From Methylobacterium sp. Leaf108 (GTDB lineage: Bacteria; Pseudomonadota; Alphaproteobacteria; Rhizobiales; Beijerinckiaceae): DNA of 64,000 bases. Below are positions 10,750 through 19,540 of this stretch, in pieces (the first letter of the stretch is position 1; every line of letters starts with the position of its first letter). The notes below the pieces were generated by a model. That model ran no database searches, was not told the DNA's origin, and saw only the letters and a list, made by a program, of their open reading frames with translations. The translations under genes and the position numbers were made by a program. The stretch covers positions 1-64,000 of the forward strand of contig NZ_LMND01000023.1 of the NCBI RefSeq assembly GCF_001423265.1. Direction: 5' to 3'.

Positions 10750-11499
10750 GTGACCTACTGCGTCGGGCTCCTCGTCGAGGACGGGCTCGTGATGATCGCC
10801 GATACCCGCACCAACGCGGGGCTCGACAACATCTCGACCTATCGCAAGCTCCACCACTTCAACGTGCCGGGCGAGCGCGTGATGATGCTGGCCTCGGCCG
10901 GCAACCTCTCCATCACCCAGTCGGTGCTGAGCATGCTCGCCGAGGGCGTCGACGACAAGGAGAGCGAGGCGCCCCAGACCATCCTGCAGCAGCCGACCAT
11001 GTTCAAGGCGGCCCAGCTCGTGGGGCGGGCGATCCGCCGGGTGCGGGCGATCGAGCGCGAGGGGTTCGAATCGGCCAACCTGCGGATGGACGTGTCCTTC
11101 CTGTTCGGCGGCCAGATCGGCGCAGAGCCGATGCGGTTGTTCATGATCTACTCGGCCGGCAACTTCATCGAGTGCAGCCGCGACGCGCCGTTCCTGCAGG
11201 TGGGCGAGCACAAGTACGGCAAGCCGATCCTCGACCGGGCCGTGAAATACGAGACCGACCTCTACGACGCCCTCAAGGTCGGCCTGGTCTCGATGGATTC
11301 GACCATGCGCTCCAACCTCGGGGTGGGGTTGCCCATCGACATCGCGGTCTCGCGCTCGGGCTCCCTCGACACCGAGGTGAACTACCGGATCGAGGCCGGC
11401 GAGAGCTATTTCCACGACCTGCGCGAGCGCTGGTCGGCGGCCCTGCGCGCCGCCCATCGCGCGATCCCGCGCCCCCCCTACGGCCCGTCGGGGCGGTAG
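10750..11499 (+). CDS. anbu: Proteasome-type peptidase Anbu
   Basis: 249 residues from GTG 10750. It belongs to the Ntn-hydrolase proteasome beta-subunit superfamily, Anbu (ancestral beta subunit) branch, distinct from HslV. Removal of Met would expose Thr at the N-terminus (MTYCVGLLVEDG). The conserved ADTRTNAGLDNISTYRK contains the Asp and Lys expected of the catalytic centre, and SMDSTMRSN carries the later conserved Ser. Anbu proteins from Pseudomonas and Hyphomicrobium form open, split-washer rings; their physiological substrate is unresolved. No partner ATPase gene is nearby. Last of the four clustered genes; an 82-bp gap separates it from the cyclase gene. Confidence 0.92.
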   Translation: MTYCVGLLVEDGLVMIADTRTNAGLDNISTYRKLHHFNVPGERVMMLASAGNLSITQSVLSMLAEGVDDKESEAPQTILQQPTMFKAAQLVGRAIRRVRAIEREGFESANLRMDVSFLFGGQIGAEPMRLFMIYSAGNFIECSRDAPFLQVGEHKYGKPILDRAVKYETDLYDALKVGLVSMDSTMRSNLGVGLPIDIAVSRSGSLDTEVNYRIEAGESYFHDLRERWSAALRAAHRAIPRPPYGPSGR

Positions 11500-11581
11500 G
11501 CCGGACGCACAAGGTTTTCCCGCCACGGGAAACGCCGATTTCCCGGTTGCCTCGCCGGGGGGCGACAACCACCTAGGCCGT

Positions 11582-12841
11582 ATGCTGGATCGTGGCCCGC
11601 CCCAACCGCCGCCGCCGACCGCCGATGCGGACGGGTCCGAGGCCAACGACGTTCCCTTCGGGGCGCTGCAGGCATGCGTCGCCCTGCGCGACTGGCTGCT
11701 TAGCGAAGGCGCGCGCCTGCCCAAGGCCGACGACCTCCTGGCGGGGCTGTCCGAGCGGCTGATCGACCTCGACGTGCCCATCGACCGGGCCACCACCGCG
11801 ATCGATACCCTGCATTCGGAGTATTCCGGGATCGGCCGCTACTGGACCCGCAAGGACGGCCCGTCGGTGCGGCTGTTCCCGCACGGCGAGGCCTCCGACA
11901 AGGCCTATCGCGAGAGCCCGTTCCTGACGGTCCACGAGACCGGCGAATGGCTCGTCCTCGACCTCGCCGAAACGCCCGAGGACCGCTACGCAGTCCTCCC
12001 CGAACTGAAGGCGGACGGCTACACCCACTACATCGTCGCGCCGCTGTTCTTCACCAACGGCACCCGCAACGGCATCACCTTCGCCACCCGCGCGCCGGAG
12101 GGGTTTCGCGACGAGGACATCGCGATCCTGCGCTTCGTCATGCCGACCCTGGCGGCGGTGATGGAGATGCGGATCGTCAACAAGACCCTCGACCAGGTGC
12201 TGCGCATCTACGTCGGCGACGAGCCTCATACCGCCATCCTTGCCGGGGACATCCGCCGGGGCCAGGTGCGCCGCATCCGCTCCGCGATCCTGTTCGCCGA
12301 CATGCGCGACTACACCCGCATCTCCGCCGACATGACGCCCGAGGAGGCGGTGACGCTCCTCAACATCTTTTTCGATTGCCTCGTCCCGGCCATCGAGCGG
12401 GAGGGCGGCGAAGTCCTGAAGTACCTCGGCGACGGCCTTCTGGCGATCTTCCGCGAGCCCGGCGACGACCTCGGCAGTGCGGCCAAGGGCGCCCTCATGG
12501 CGGCCCAGAGCGCCCTGTCGGCCCTCGACGAGGCCAACGGCCTCGGCCGATTCGCCACCCCGGTGGCGGCCGGCATCGCCCTGCACCACGGCGAGGCGGC
12601 CTATGGCAACGTCGGCTCGGGCGCCCGGCTCGACTTCACGGTGATCGGTCGCGACGTGAACCTCGCCAGCCGGCTGGCCAAGCTCAACCGGCTGCTCGGG
12701 GAGCCGCTCCTGATGTCGAAGCCCTTCGTCGACTTCCTCTGGGGCGACCCGGAACCCCTCGGTCTTCATGCCCTGGACGGATTTCCCGAACCGATGGCGG
12801 TCTATCGCCCGGCCCGGCCGCTTTCGGCCCGAGGGGATTGA
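11582..12841 (+). CDS. Class III adenylate/guanylate cyclase
   Basis: 419 residues. The C-terminal half is a class III nucleotidyl cyclase domain: ILFADMRDYTRISADMTPEE near residue 235 has the first metal-binding Asp, and EREGGEVLKYLGDGLLAIF has the second metal Asp and the dimer interface; DFTVIGRDVNLASRLAKLN follows. The N-terminal ~200 residues look like a GAF-type sensory domain without membrane segments, so a soluble enzyme is likely. Product cAMP is more likely than cGMP, but substrate residues were not checked against structures. It follows the Anbu operon by 82 bp; a functional link is possible but unproven. Confidence 0.88.
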   Translation: MLDRGPPQPPPPTADADGSEANDVPFGALQACVALRDWLLSEGARLPKADDLLAGLSERLIDLDVPIDRATTAIDTLHSEYSGIGRYWTRKDGPSVRLFPHGEASDKAYRESPFLTVHETGEWLVLDLAETPEDRYAVLPELKADGYTHYIVAPLFFTNGTRNGITFATRAPEGFRDEDIAILRFVMPTLAAVMEMRIVNKTLDQVLRIYVGDEPHTAILAGDIRRGQVRRIRSAILFADMRDYTRISADMTPEEAVTLLNIFFDCLVPAIEREGGEVLKYLGDGLLAIFREPGDDLGSAAKGALMAAQSALSALDEANGLGRFATPVAAGIALHHGEAAYGNVGSGARLDFTVIGRDVNLASRLAKLNRLLGEPLLMSKPFVDFLWGDPEPLGLHALDGFPEPMAVYRPARPLSARGD

Positions 12842-12871
12842 CCACGACGCGCGGCGGGACCACATCAGGGT

Positions 12872-12983
12872 CGTTCCAGGGAGATCCCCGACAAGGGGCT
12901 GAGACACCGATGAGCCCGTCCTTCGCGGACGGGCGGCGCGGAAATCCTTCGAACCTGAACCGGCTCATACCGGCGTAGGGATT
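12872..12983 (+). promoter_or_regulatory. TPP riboswitch (thi box)
   Basis: All conserved parts of the thiamin pyrophosphate aptamer are present. P3 is CCCC/GGGG (12886-12898), followed directly by CTGAGA (12899-12904). P2 is AGGGA (12878-12882) with TCCTT (12945-12949). The 3' half reads ACCTGAAC then CCGG-loop-CCGG and GCGTAGGGA (12974-12981). An accessory GCCCGTCC/GGACGGGC hairpin (12914-12934) is inserted on the P2-P3 side. It lies 91 bp before thiO and would lower thiOSGE expression when TPP is plentiful. The expression platform, probably occlusion of the thiO ribosome-binding site, is not resolved. Confidence 0.93.
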
Positions 12984-13073
12984 GGACCGCGGGCCCCGCG
13001 ACAACGGCCCGGCTCGCTCGCCGAGACGCGAGCGACAGGACACCAGTCTCCGCCGGTCGATGCGGAGAGAGTT

Positions 13074-14291
13074 GTGGCGGACCTGGCGACCATCATCGGA
13101 TCACGCAGACCGACCGGGGAATCCTGGCCGGGCGTCAGCCTACCGCAGAGCACCGACGTCATCGTGGTCGGGGCCGGCGTCGTCGGCCTGTCCATCGCCT
13201 GGCGGCTCGCCGACGCGGGGCGGTCCGTGACGGTGCTGGAGCGATCCGAGGTCGGCGCCGGCGCGAGCCTGGCTGCCACCGGCATGCTGGCGCCCGCCGC
13301 CGAGCACGAGCCCGGGTCCGATCCGCTGCTGCCGCTCGCCCTCGACAGCCTCGCGCGCTGGCCGGCGTTTCGCGATGACCTGGAGGCGGCGTCCGGGATC
13401 GACATCGACTACCGCACGCAAGGCACCCTCGTTCTCGCCATCGGCCGCGACGAGGTCGAGCGCCTGCGCTTCCGCCACGACCTGCAGACACGCTCCGGCA
13501 TCCGGGCGCGCTGGCTCTCCGGCCTGGAGGTGCGCGAGCGCGAGCCGATGCTGCGCCCCGCCGTCACCGCCGGGATCCTGTGCGAGGACGACCACCAGGT
13601 CGATCCTCGCAAGGTGATGGCCGCGCTGATCCGCGCCTGCCGGGCCGCCGGCGTCGCCCTGGTGGCGCCCTGCCCGGCCCAAAGCCTCGACTGGGCCGGG
13701 GGACAGGTCCGCGGCGTCGTCACCGCGCAGGGGCGCATCGCCGCCGGGACGGTGGTCCTCGCCTCGGGCGCCTGGAGCGGCGAACGCGGCCTGCTGCCGC
13801 CGGAACTCGCGCTGCCGGTACGGCCGATCAAGGGTCAGGCGCTGGCGGTGAAGACCACGGCGCGCACCGGCACCCTCACCCACATGGTCTGGACCGAACA
13901 GGTCCACATAGCGCCCAAGGGCGACGGCGACCTCATCGTCGGCGCCACCGTGGAGGATTGCGGCTTTCGCGCCGGCCTCACCGTCGGCGGCCTCTATGCC
14001 CTGCTCGAAGGCGCCCGCCGCGTCCTGCCGGGGATCGAAGAGATGGAGATCGGCGCGGTCTGGAGCGGCTACCGCCCGACCTCGGACGACGACGCCCCCA
14101 TCGTCGACCGCCTGGCGCCCGGCCTCGTGGTCGCCACCGGGCACCACCGCAACGGCTACCTCCTGACCCCGGCCACCGCCGACGCGGTGACGGCCCTCGT
14201 CGACACCGGTGCGGTCCCGGACTTCGCCCGCGGCTTCGGCCTCGGGCGCTTCGAGGCGGCGCCTCGACCGGGCATGAGGGTTCCGGCATGA
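13074..14291 (+). CDS. thiO: Glycine oxidase ThiO
   Basis: 405 residues from GTG 13074, with GGAGAGA just upstream. FAD-dependent oxidase converting glycine to iminoacetate (dehydroglycine) for thiazole synthesis. The dinucleotide-binding motif VVGAGVVGLSIAWRLADAG starts near residue 32, and the DAO-family C-terminal segment is SGYRPTSDDDAPIVDRLAPG followed by GHHRNGYLLTP. The ~25 residues before the Rossmann fold are an ordinary extension. First gene of the operon under the TPP riboswitch; its stop overlaps the thiS start (ATGA). Presence of ThiO rather than ThiH indicates the aerobic route. Confidence 0.94.
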   Translation: MADLATIIGSRRPTGESWPGVSLPQSTDVIVVGAGVVGLSIAWRLADAGRSVTVLERSEVGAGASLAATGMLAPAAEHEPGSDPLLPLALDSLARWPAFRDDLEAASGIDIDYRTQGTLVLAIGRDEVERLRFRHDLQTRSGIRARWLSGLEVREREPMLRPAVTAGILCEDDHQVDPRKVMAALIRACRAAGVALVAPCPAQSLDWAGGQVRGVVTAQGRIAAGTVVLASGAWSGERGLLPPELALPVRPIKGQALAVKTTARTGTLTHMVWTEQVHIAPKGDGDLIVGATVEDCGFRAGLTVGGLYALLEGARRVLPGIEEMEIGAVWSGYRPTSDDDAPIVDRLAPGLVVATGHHRNGYLLTPATADAVTALVDTGAVPDFARGFGLGRFEAAPRPGMRVPA

Positions 14292-14500
14292 CCATCACGG
14301 TCAACGGCACCCCCCGGGACCACGCGGCGTCCGACCTCGAGGCCCTGTTCCGGATCGAGGCCGAGGAGGCCGGCATCGAGAGCGCACAGGGGGTGGCCAT
14401 CGCGCTCAACGGGCGGGTCGTGCCCCGCCGCGAGTGGGCGCGCACACCGCTGGGCGACGGCGACCGCGTCGAGATCGTGCGGGCCATGCAGGGAGGATGA
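14288..14500 (+). CDS. thiS: Sulfur carrier protein ThiS
   Basis: 70-residue ubiquitin-like sulfur carrier starting [12 protein letters not shown] and ending in the obligatory Gly-Gly (IVRAMQGG), whose C-terminus becomes the thiocarboxylate donor for the thiazole ring. The internal [15 protein letters not shown] segment is typical. The start overlaps the thiO stop by four bases, and thiG begins four bases after its stop, so translation is probably coupled. The activating enzyme ThiF is not in the window. Confidence 0.95.
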   Translation: MTITVNGTPRDHAASDLEALFRIEAEEAGIESAQGVAIALNGRVVPRREWARTPLGDGDRVEIVRAMQGG

Positions 14501-14504
14501 ACCC

Positions 14505-15290
14505 ATGAGCGCATCGATAAACACCGACGACGCCCTGGTGATCGCCGGGGTGAGCCTCGCCTCGCGGCTGTTCATCGGCACCGCCGGCTATCCGACCCAG
14601 ACCATCATGACCCAGGCCGTCGAGGCCTCCGGCGCCGAGGTGGTGACCGCCTCGATCCGGCGGGTCTCGCTCGAGGGGCACGGCTCCGACACGGTGCGGC
14701 GCCTGGCGGGCTACCGCTTACTGCCCAACACCGCCGGCTGCGAGACGGCGCGCGACGCGATCCTCACCGCCGAACTCGCCCGCGAGGCCCTCGACACCAC
14801 CTGGATCAAGGTCGAGGTCATCGGCGACCGCGAGACCCTCTACCCGGACGTCGCGGAACTGCTCGCCGCCTGCCGCCACCTCGTCGACGACGGCTTCACC
14901 GTCCTGCCCTATTGCAACGACGACCCGGTGCTGTGCCAGCGGCTCGAGGACATCGGCTGCGCCGCGGTGATGCCGATGGGTTCGCTGATCGGGTCGGGCA
15001 TGGGCATCGCCAACCCGGCCAACCTCGAACTCATCTGCCGCCGCGCCGGCGTGCCCGTCATCGTCGATGCCGGCATCGGCACCGCCTCGGACGCGGTCAT
15101 CGCCATGGAGCTCGGCGCCGCCGGCTGCCTCCTCAACACGGCGGTCGCCAAGGCCGACGATCCCGTGCGGATGGCCCGCGCCATGCGCCGGGCCGTCGAG
15201 GCCGGGCGCGACGCCCATTGCGCCGGCCGGATCCCGCGCCGCGGCCGGGCCGAGCCGTCGAGCCCGCAACTCGGGCTGGTCGGCTCGTGA
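14505..15290 (+). CDS. thiG: Thiazole synthase ThiG
   Basis: 261 residues. Condenses 1-deoxy-xylulose 5-phosphate, dehydroglycine and ThiS-thiocarboxylate into the thiazole phosphate. TIM-barrel family segments are clear: [20 protein letters not shown], the Schiff-base lysine region in [38 protein letters not shown] and [15 protein letters not shown]. The ATG at 14505 is preceded by GGAGG at the end of thiS. Third gene of the riboswitch-controlled operon. Confidence 0.96.
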   Translation: MSASINTDDALVIAGVSLASRLFIGTAGYPTQTIMTQAVEASGAEVVTASIRRVSLEGHGSDTVRRLAGYRLLPNTAGCETARDAILTAELAREALDTTWIKVEVIGDRETLYPDVAELLAACRHLVDDGFTVLPYCNDDPVLCQRLEDIGCAAVMPMGSLIGSGMGIANPANLELICRRAGVPVIVDAGIGTASDAVIAMELGAAGCLLNTAVAKADDPVRMARAMRRAVEAGRDAHCAGRIPRRGRAEPSSPQLGLVGS

Positions 15291-15300
15291 GGCACCGGGA

Positions 15301-15951
15301 ATGAAGCCGCTGCCGTCGCCGCTGCTCGTGGTGACGGACCGGGGGCCGATCCGCTCTCCCTCCGACCTCGCGCCGGCAGGAGCGCGCCTCCTCGCCACCG
15401 TCGAGGCGGCCCTGGAGGGCGGCGCGCGCTGGCTGTGGTTCCGCGAGAAGGACATGGCGTCCGGCGAGCGGCGCCGGCTGGCCGTCGCGGTGATGACCCG
15501 AGTGCGGGCCTTCGGTGGAACCTTCACCCTGGGCGGCGAGGCCGCAGCGGCGGTGGCGATCGGGGCCGATGGCGTCCATCTGCCCGGCGACGCGACGCAG
15601 GACGCGATCGCGGCGGCGCGCAGGGCCATGCCCGACGGCCTCGTCGGCGTCTCCGCCCATGGCGCGTCGGACATCGGGCGGGCCGCCGCCGCCGGAGCCG
15701 ATTACGCGACCCTGAGCCCGATTTTTCTCACCGCCAGCAAGCCGGGCTACGGCCCGGCGCTGGGCGTCGACGCGATCCGGGCGGCGTCGGGCTACGGCCT
15801 GCCGGTGATCGCCCTGGGAGGCATCGCGCCCGCGCACGTCGCCGGCTGCCGCGGCGCCGGTGCGGCCGGCATCGCGGTGATGGGCGGCATCATGGCTGCG
15901 GACGACCCGGGCTCGGCCACGGCGCGCTACCTCGGTGCCTGGACAGGCTGA
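15301..15951 (+). CDS. thiE: Thiamine-phosphate synthase ThiE (or TenI-like)
   Basis: 216 residues from ATG 15301, 10 bp after thiG. TIM-barrel family that joins HMP-PP and thiazole phosphate. Visible segments are LLVVTDRGP, the WFREKDM strand, GADGVHLPGD, GVSAHGASDIGRA, YATLSPIFLTASKPGYGPALG and the phosphate-binding VIALGGIAP. REKD in place of the usual QxRxK signature, the GVSAHGASD variant and the C-terminal operon position leave open a TenI-type thiazole tautomerase, which shares the fold. Last gene of thiOSGE; thiC, thiD and thiF are elsewhere. Confidence 0.85.
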   Translation: MKPLPSPLLVVTDRGPIRSPSDLAPAGARLLATVEAALEGGARWLWFREKDMASGERRRLAVAVMTRVRAFGGTFTLGGEAAAAVAIGADGVHLPGDATQDAIAAARRAMPDGLVGVSAHGASDIGRAAAAGADYATLSPIFLTASKPGYGPALGVDAIRAASGYGLPVIALGGIAPAHVAGCRGAGAAGIAVMGGIMAADDPGSATARYLGAWTG

Positions 15952-16230
15952 CGCTGCGACCCGAGGTCTGCGCCGTCCGAGCCCGGAAGGCGGCCTCGGC
16001 ACCGCCATCCGAACCGGCTGCCTTCTTCAATCACCACCCGTTAACGAAGACCTGAAGATCGTCGGGTGGGTGCGTCTTCGCACCGCGAACATTTGCGGGC
16101 ACTGCAATAACGAATAAATCGTGAAGCTCTCGAACGATGTGGAACTTTTCAGCGGTTTCCCCATTATCCGCTGAGTGTCGTCGTCGCGTTCTCGAAATCT
16201 TCCTGGTGTCCCACAGGTCCGGTGACCGCA
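15952..16230. other. Intergenic region after the thiamin operon
   Basis: About 280 bp with clearly lower GC than the surroundings between 16060 and 16200. It carries no recognisable gene, RNA or hairpin-plus-T-run terminator. The AT-richer part may be the promoter region of the small reading frame that follows; I see no -35/-10 pair good enough to call. Confidence 0.5.
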
Positions 16231-16446
16231 ATGCCCGTTTTCGATGCCAAGAACCTCGACTCCGATACGGAAGGCTTCGCCCTCCTCGCCGCGATCCTGT
16301 ACCCGACCCGTGAAGCCCAGGACCGCGCCCTGACGCACGGTCGTTGCCGTGCCGATCGCTCGGCTGCGCTCGCCGATCCGCTGACGATGGAGATGCAGTT
16401 TCCCCAGCGCGCCGGACAGACCGAGGCGGCGATCTCGACCTCCTAG
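16231..16446 (+). CDS. Possible small protein, unknown function
   Basis: 71-residue frame beginning MPVFDAKNLDSDTEGFALLA from ATG 16231; an in-frame GTG at 16222 is an alternative. I do not recognise a family. In its favour: codon third positions are strongly G/C as in neighbouring genes, it starts just after an AT-richer stretch, and the N-terminal half has an ordinary amphipathic composition. Against it: the ribosome-binding site is weak, and the complementary strand is also open. It is convergent with the membrane coiled-coil gene, whose stop lies 60 bp downstream. Confidence 0.4.
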   Translation: MPVFDAKNLDSDTEGFALLAAILYPTREAQDRALTHGRCRADRSAALADPLTMEMQFPQRAGQTEAAISTS

Positions 16447-16505
16447 GGCAGCTTGATCCGGACCGCCCGTCGGGACGGGTCGGTCCGCCGGCCCGTGCGG
16501 TTCGA

Positions 16506-17375
16506 CTACCAATCCTGCGCTGTGATCACACCGTCCTTCGTCACGACGGCCCAAGCGCGGCCGCGACGCTCGATGGTCTCCACCCGACCGACTCCGGGCA
16601 CCATGTCGCCACGCGCGACTTCCACGAGGCGCCGCTTGCGGTCTTCCAGGACGGCGATGCCGTCGTAGACCTCCCGAACCGCCCAGTTCGTCGCCGCCGC
16701 CGTCTTCGGCTTGGTCTCGACCGCCCCCTTGGGATCGGCCAGCGACCCCGTCTGCACCGGCTCGGCCGGAGCGGCCTTGGCCGCCTGCGGCGCCACAGGT
16801 TGCGGCGCCGGGGCGGCGGGGACCGCGAGGCGCTTGTCGATGACCGCGCCGAGGCTGGCGATGCGAGCGGCCTGCTCGCGGTCGGACACGTCCTGTTTGT
16901 CGGTCAATGCGACGAGGCGCGCGGCGATCGCCTGTTCCATCCGTGCGATCCGCTGCGAGACCTCGGCCCGGATCGCCTTGGCGTCCTCGGCCGCGCGTTC
17001 GCCGGACTGGCCGACAGTGGCGGCCAGCCGGCCGATCTGCGTGGCGATGCGAGCGGTCTCGCTGCGTCCCGCCTCGAGATCGGTCTTGATCGCCGACAGC
17101 GTCAGCGGGGCCGTGGCGTCGCGCGGGATGGTGAGGGCGGTGCCCCCCGCCCCGAGGATCAGGCCGATGCTGAGGGCGGCCCCGCCGACTGCCGCTGCGC
17201 GGGCGTCGACGAAGCCGAACGTCTTGCGCCGCAGGGCACGGGCGGCGGTCACCACCGGCGGCGCGTCGGGCTGGGTCTTGGCCGATCCCGAGACGGCCTG
17301 CTTGAGCAGAGCCTCGGCCGAGGCGCCGGCCGGGGTTGCAGACGGCGGCTTTGCCGCGACGACCGTATCCGTCAT
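16506..17375 (-). CDS. Membrane-anchored coiled-coil protein, unknown function
   Basis: 289 residues. A ~50-residue Ala/Pro/Lys-rich cytoplasmic N-terminus precedes one hydrophobic segment near residues 62-82 (AVGGAALSIGLILGAGGTAL). A predicted coiled coil of about 100 residues rich in Ala, Arg, Glu and Gln follows (from LSAIKTDLEAGRSETARIAT), then a Pro/Ala linker and a compact C-terminal domain with GIAVLEDRKRRLVEVARGDMV and GRAWAVVTKDGVI. The C-terminal piece resembles pilus-assembly or SH3-like beta modules but I cannot assign it. Such proteins are common in Methylobacterium as hypotheticals. Convergent with the small frame at 16231, and 107 bp from the M3 peptidase gene. Confidence 0.8.
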   Translation of the reverse strand: MTDTVVAAKPPSATPAGASAEALLKQAVSGSAKTQPDAPPVVTAARALRRKTFGFVDARAAAVGGAALSIGLILGAGGTALTIPRDATAPLTLSAIKTDLEAGRSETARIATQIGRLAATVGQSGERAAEDAKAIRAEVSQRIARMEQAIAARLVALTDKQDVSDREQAARIASLGAVIDKRLAVPAAPAPQPVAPQAAKAAPAEPVQTGSLADPKGAVETKPKTAAATNWAVREVYDGIAVLEDRKRRLVEVARGDMVPGVGRVETIERRGRAWAVVTKDGVITAQDW

Positions 17376-17482
17376 GAGAAACCGTCCCGATGAAACAGGT
17401 CTCCATCGTTAAGGACGTTTGTTTACCGAAGGGTTACCATGTTCGGCCGGCAAGCCTTCCCTCGGCCGGCAAGCCCCCGGCA

Positions 17483-19540
17483 TCACGCGGCGAGGCCGCG
17501 CTGGCGCAGCAGCGGCGTGATGCTCGGCAGGCGCCCGCGGAAGGCGGTATAGGCCTCCTTCGGGTCGCGGAGGTTGCCGGCACCGTAGACGTAGGTGCGC
17601 AGGCGCGCAGCCGTCTCGGGATGGAAGATGTCCCCGGCCTCGCGGAAGGCGTCGAAGGCGTCGGCGTCGAGCACTTCCGACCACAGGTAGCTGTAGTAGC
17701 CGGCCGCATAGCCGTCGCCCGAGAAGATGTGCGCGAAATGCGGGCTGCGATGGCGCATGGAGATCTCGGCCGGCATGGCGATGCGTTCCAGCGCATCCGC
17801 CTCGAAGGCCGCCACGTCGAGCCCGTCCTCGCCGGCGCTCGAGAGGTGCAGCGTCATGTCGACGATGGCCGAGGCGGTGTATTCCACCGTCGAGAAGCCC
17901 TGGTTGAAGGTGCGCGCGGCGAGCAGGCGCGCCAGCAGGTCCTCGGGCATCGGCTCGCCGGTGACGTAGTGCCGGGCGTGCTCGCGCAGGACCTGCGGCT
18001 GCTCGAACCAGTGCTCGTAGAGCTGCGAGGGCAGTTCCACGAAGTCGCCCGAGACGGCGGTGCCCGCCAGCAGCGGATAGGTCACGTCCGAGAGGAGCCC
18101 GTGCAGGGCGTGGCCGAACTCGTGGAACAAGGTGCGCGCGTCGTCGAAGGACAGGAGGGTCGCCTCCCCGGCCGGCGCCTTGGCGAAGTTCATCACGTTG
18201 ACGATGATCGGCTTGACGTCGCCGATCAGGCGCTCCTGCGAGCGGAAGGCGCTCATCCAGGCGCCGCTGCGCTTCGAGGCGCGGGCGAAATAATCGCCGA
18301 TGAAGACGCCGACCTGCGACCCGTCGGAGTTGCGCACGCTCCAGGCGCGGATGTCGGGATGGTAGCGCGGGAACTCCGCCAGTTCCTCGAAGACGAGCCC
18401 GAACAGGCGCGAGGCGGTGTCGAAGGCCGCCGCGATGACCCCGTCGAGGGAGAGGTACGGCTTGATCTCGCCCTCGTCGAGGTTGTGCTCCACCCGCCGC
18501 AGCTTCTCGGCGTAGAAGCGCCAGTCGTGGCGGGCGAGGGCGAAGTTGCCCCCTTCCGCCTGGACCAGGGCCTGGAGCCGGTCGCGCTCGGCCGCCGCGC
18601 GGCGATGGGCGGGCGTCCAGACGTTGCGCAGGAGGTCCATGGCCGCGTCGGGGGTCCCCGCCATGGTGTCGGCGAGCTTGAAATGCGCGAAGCTCTCGAA
18701 GCCCAGGAGTCTCGCCCGCTCCGCGCGCAGGGCGACGATCTCGGCGATGATGCCGCGGTTGTCGTGGGCGCCGCCGCCCTCGCCGCGCCGGGTCCAGGCC
18801 TCGTAGGCGCGCTCGCGCAGGTCGCGGCGGGTCGAGAAGACGAGGAAGGGCTCGATCAGCGAGCGCGACAGGGTGATGACGTGGCCGTGCTCGCCGCCGC
18901 GCTCCTTGGCGGCGCTGGCGGCGGCGGCCTTCAGGAAGGGCGGCAGGCCGGCCAGGTCGTCCTCGCCGTGGAGGGGCAGGACGAAGCCGCTCTCGTCGGC
19001 GAGCAAGTTCTGGCTGAAGCTGGTGCCGAGTTCCGCCATGCGGCCGCTGATCTGCGCCATCCGTTCCTTGGCCTCGGGGGCGAGGTCGGCGCCCGACCGG
19101 CGAAAGCGGGTCCGGTAACGGTCGAGGACGCGCCGTTCCTCCGGTCCCAGCGCTTCGGCGGTCTCGTCCACGCCGGCGATCCGGGCCCAGAGCCGGGGGT
19201 CGAGGTAGATCGCGCTGCCGTGGCGCGCCAGCCGCGGCGTGATCGCGCGCTCGACCGCCTGCAGCTCCGGATTGGTGTGGCTGCCGCTCAGGTTGAAGAA
19301 CACCGAGGCGACCCGGTCGAGGGCCTGCCCGGCCGTCTCCATGGCGACGACGGTGTTGGCGAAGGTCGGCGCGTCCGGATGGCCGGCGATGGCCGCGATC
19401 TCGGCGGTATGGGCTTCCAGGGCCTCCTCGAAGGCCGGCAGGAAGTGCGCCGCCTCGATCCGCTCGAACGGCGGCAATCCGAAGGGGGTATCCCAGGCGG
19501 GCTCTGCGAACGGGCCGGAAGGGGTGGTGCTCGTGGTCAT
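17483..19540 (-). CDS. M3 family oligopeptidase (oligopeptidase A / Dcp type)
   Basis: 685 residues from ATG 19540, preceded by AAGGACGACA. Zinc metallopeptidase that degrades short peptides, presumably in the cytoplasm as there is no signal peptide. The thimet-oligopeptidase signature is intact: LFHEFGHALHGLLSD with HEXXH near residue 473, and the downstream zinc-ligand region GTAVSGDFVELPSQLYEHW. The start MTTSTTPSGPFAEPAWDTPF and the LPPFERIEAAHFLPAFEEAL segment match prlC/dcp-type proteins. Which of the two activities it has cannot be told here. An open frame upstream of 19540 is a shadow of the opposite-strand extensin-like gene. Confidence 0.92.
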   Translation of the reverse strand: MTTSTTPSGPFAEPAWDTPFGLPPFERIEAAHFLPAFEEALEAHTAEIAAIAGHPDAPTFANTVVAMETAGQALDRVASVFFNLSGSHTNPELQAVERAITPRLARHGSAIYLDPRLWARIAGVDETAEALGPEERRVLDRYRTRFRRSGADLAPEAKERMAQISGRMAELGTSFSQNLLADESGFVLPLHGEDDLAGLPPFLKAAAASAAKERGGEHGHVITLSRSLIEPFLVFSTRRDLRERAYEAWTRRGEGGGAHDNRGIIAEIVALRAERARLLGFESFAHFKLADTMAGTPDAAMDLLRNVWTPAHRRAAAERDRLQALVQAEGGNFALARHDWRFYAEKLRRVEHNLDEGEIKPYLSLDGVIAAAFDTASRLFGLVFEELAEFPRYHPDIRAWSVRNSDGSQVGVFIGDYFARASKRSGAWMSAFRSQERLIGDVKPIIVNVMNFAKAPAGEATLLSFDDARTLFHEFGHALHGLLSDVTYPLLAGTAVSGDFVELPSQLYEHWFEQPQVLREHARHYVTGEPMPEDLLARLLAARTFNQGFSTVEYTASAIVDMTLHLSSAGEDGLDVAAFEADALERIAMPAEISMRHRSPHFAHIFSGDGYAAGYYSYLWSEVLDADAFDAFREAGDIFHPETAARLRTYVYGAGNLRDPKEAYTAFRGRLPSITPLLRQRGLAA

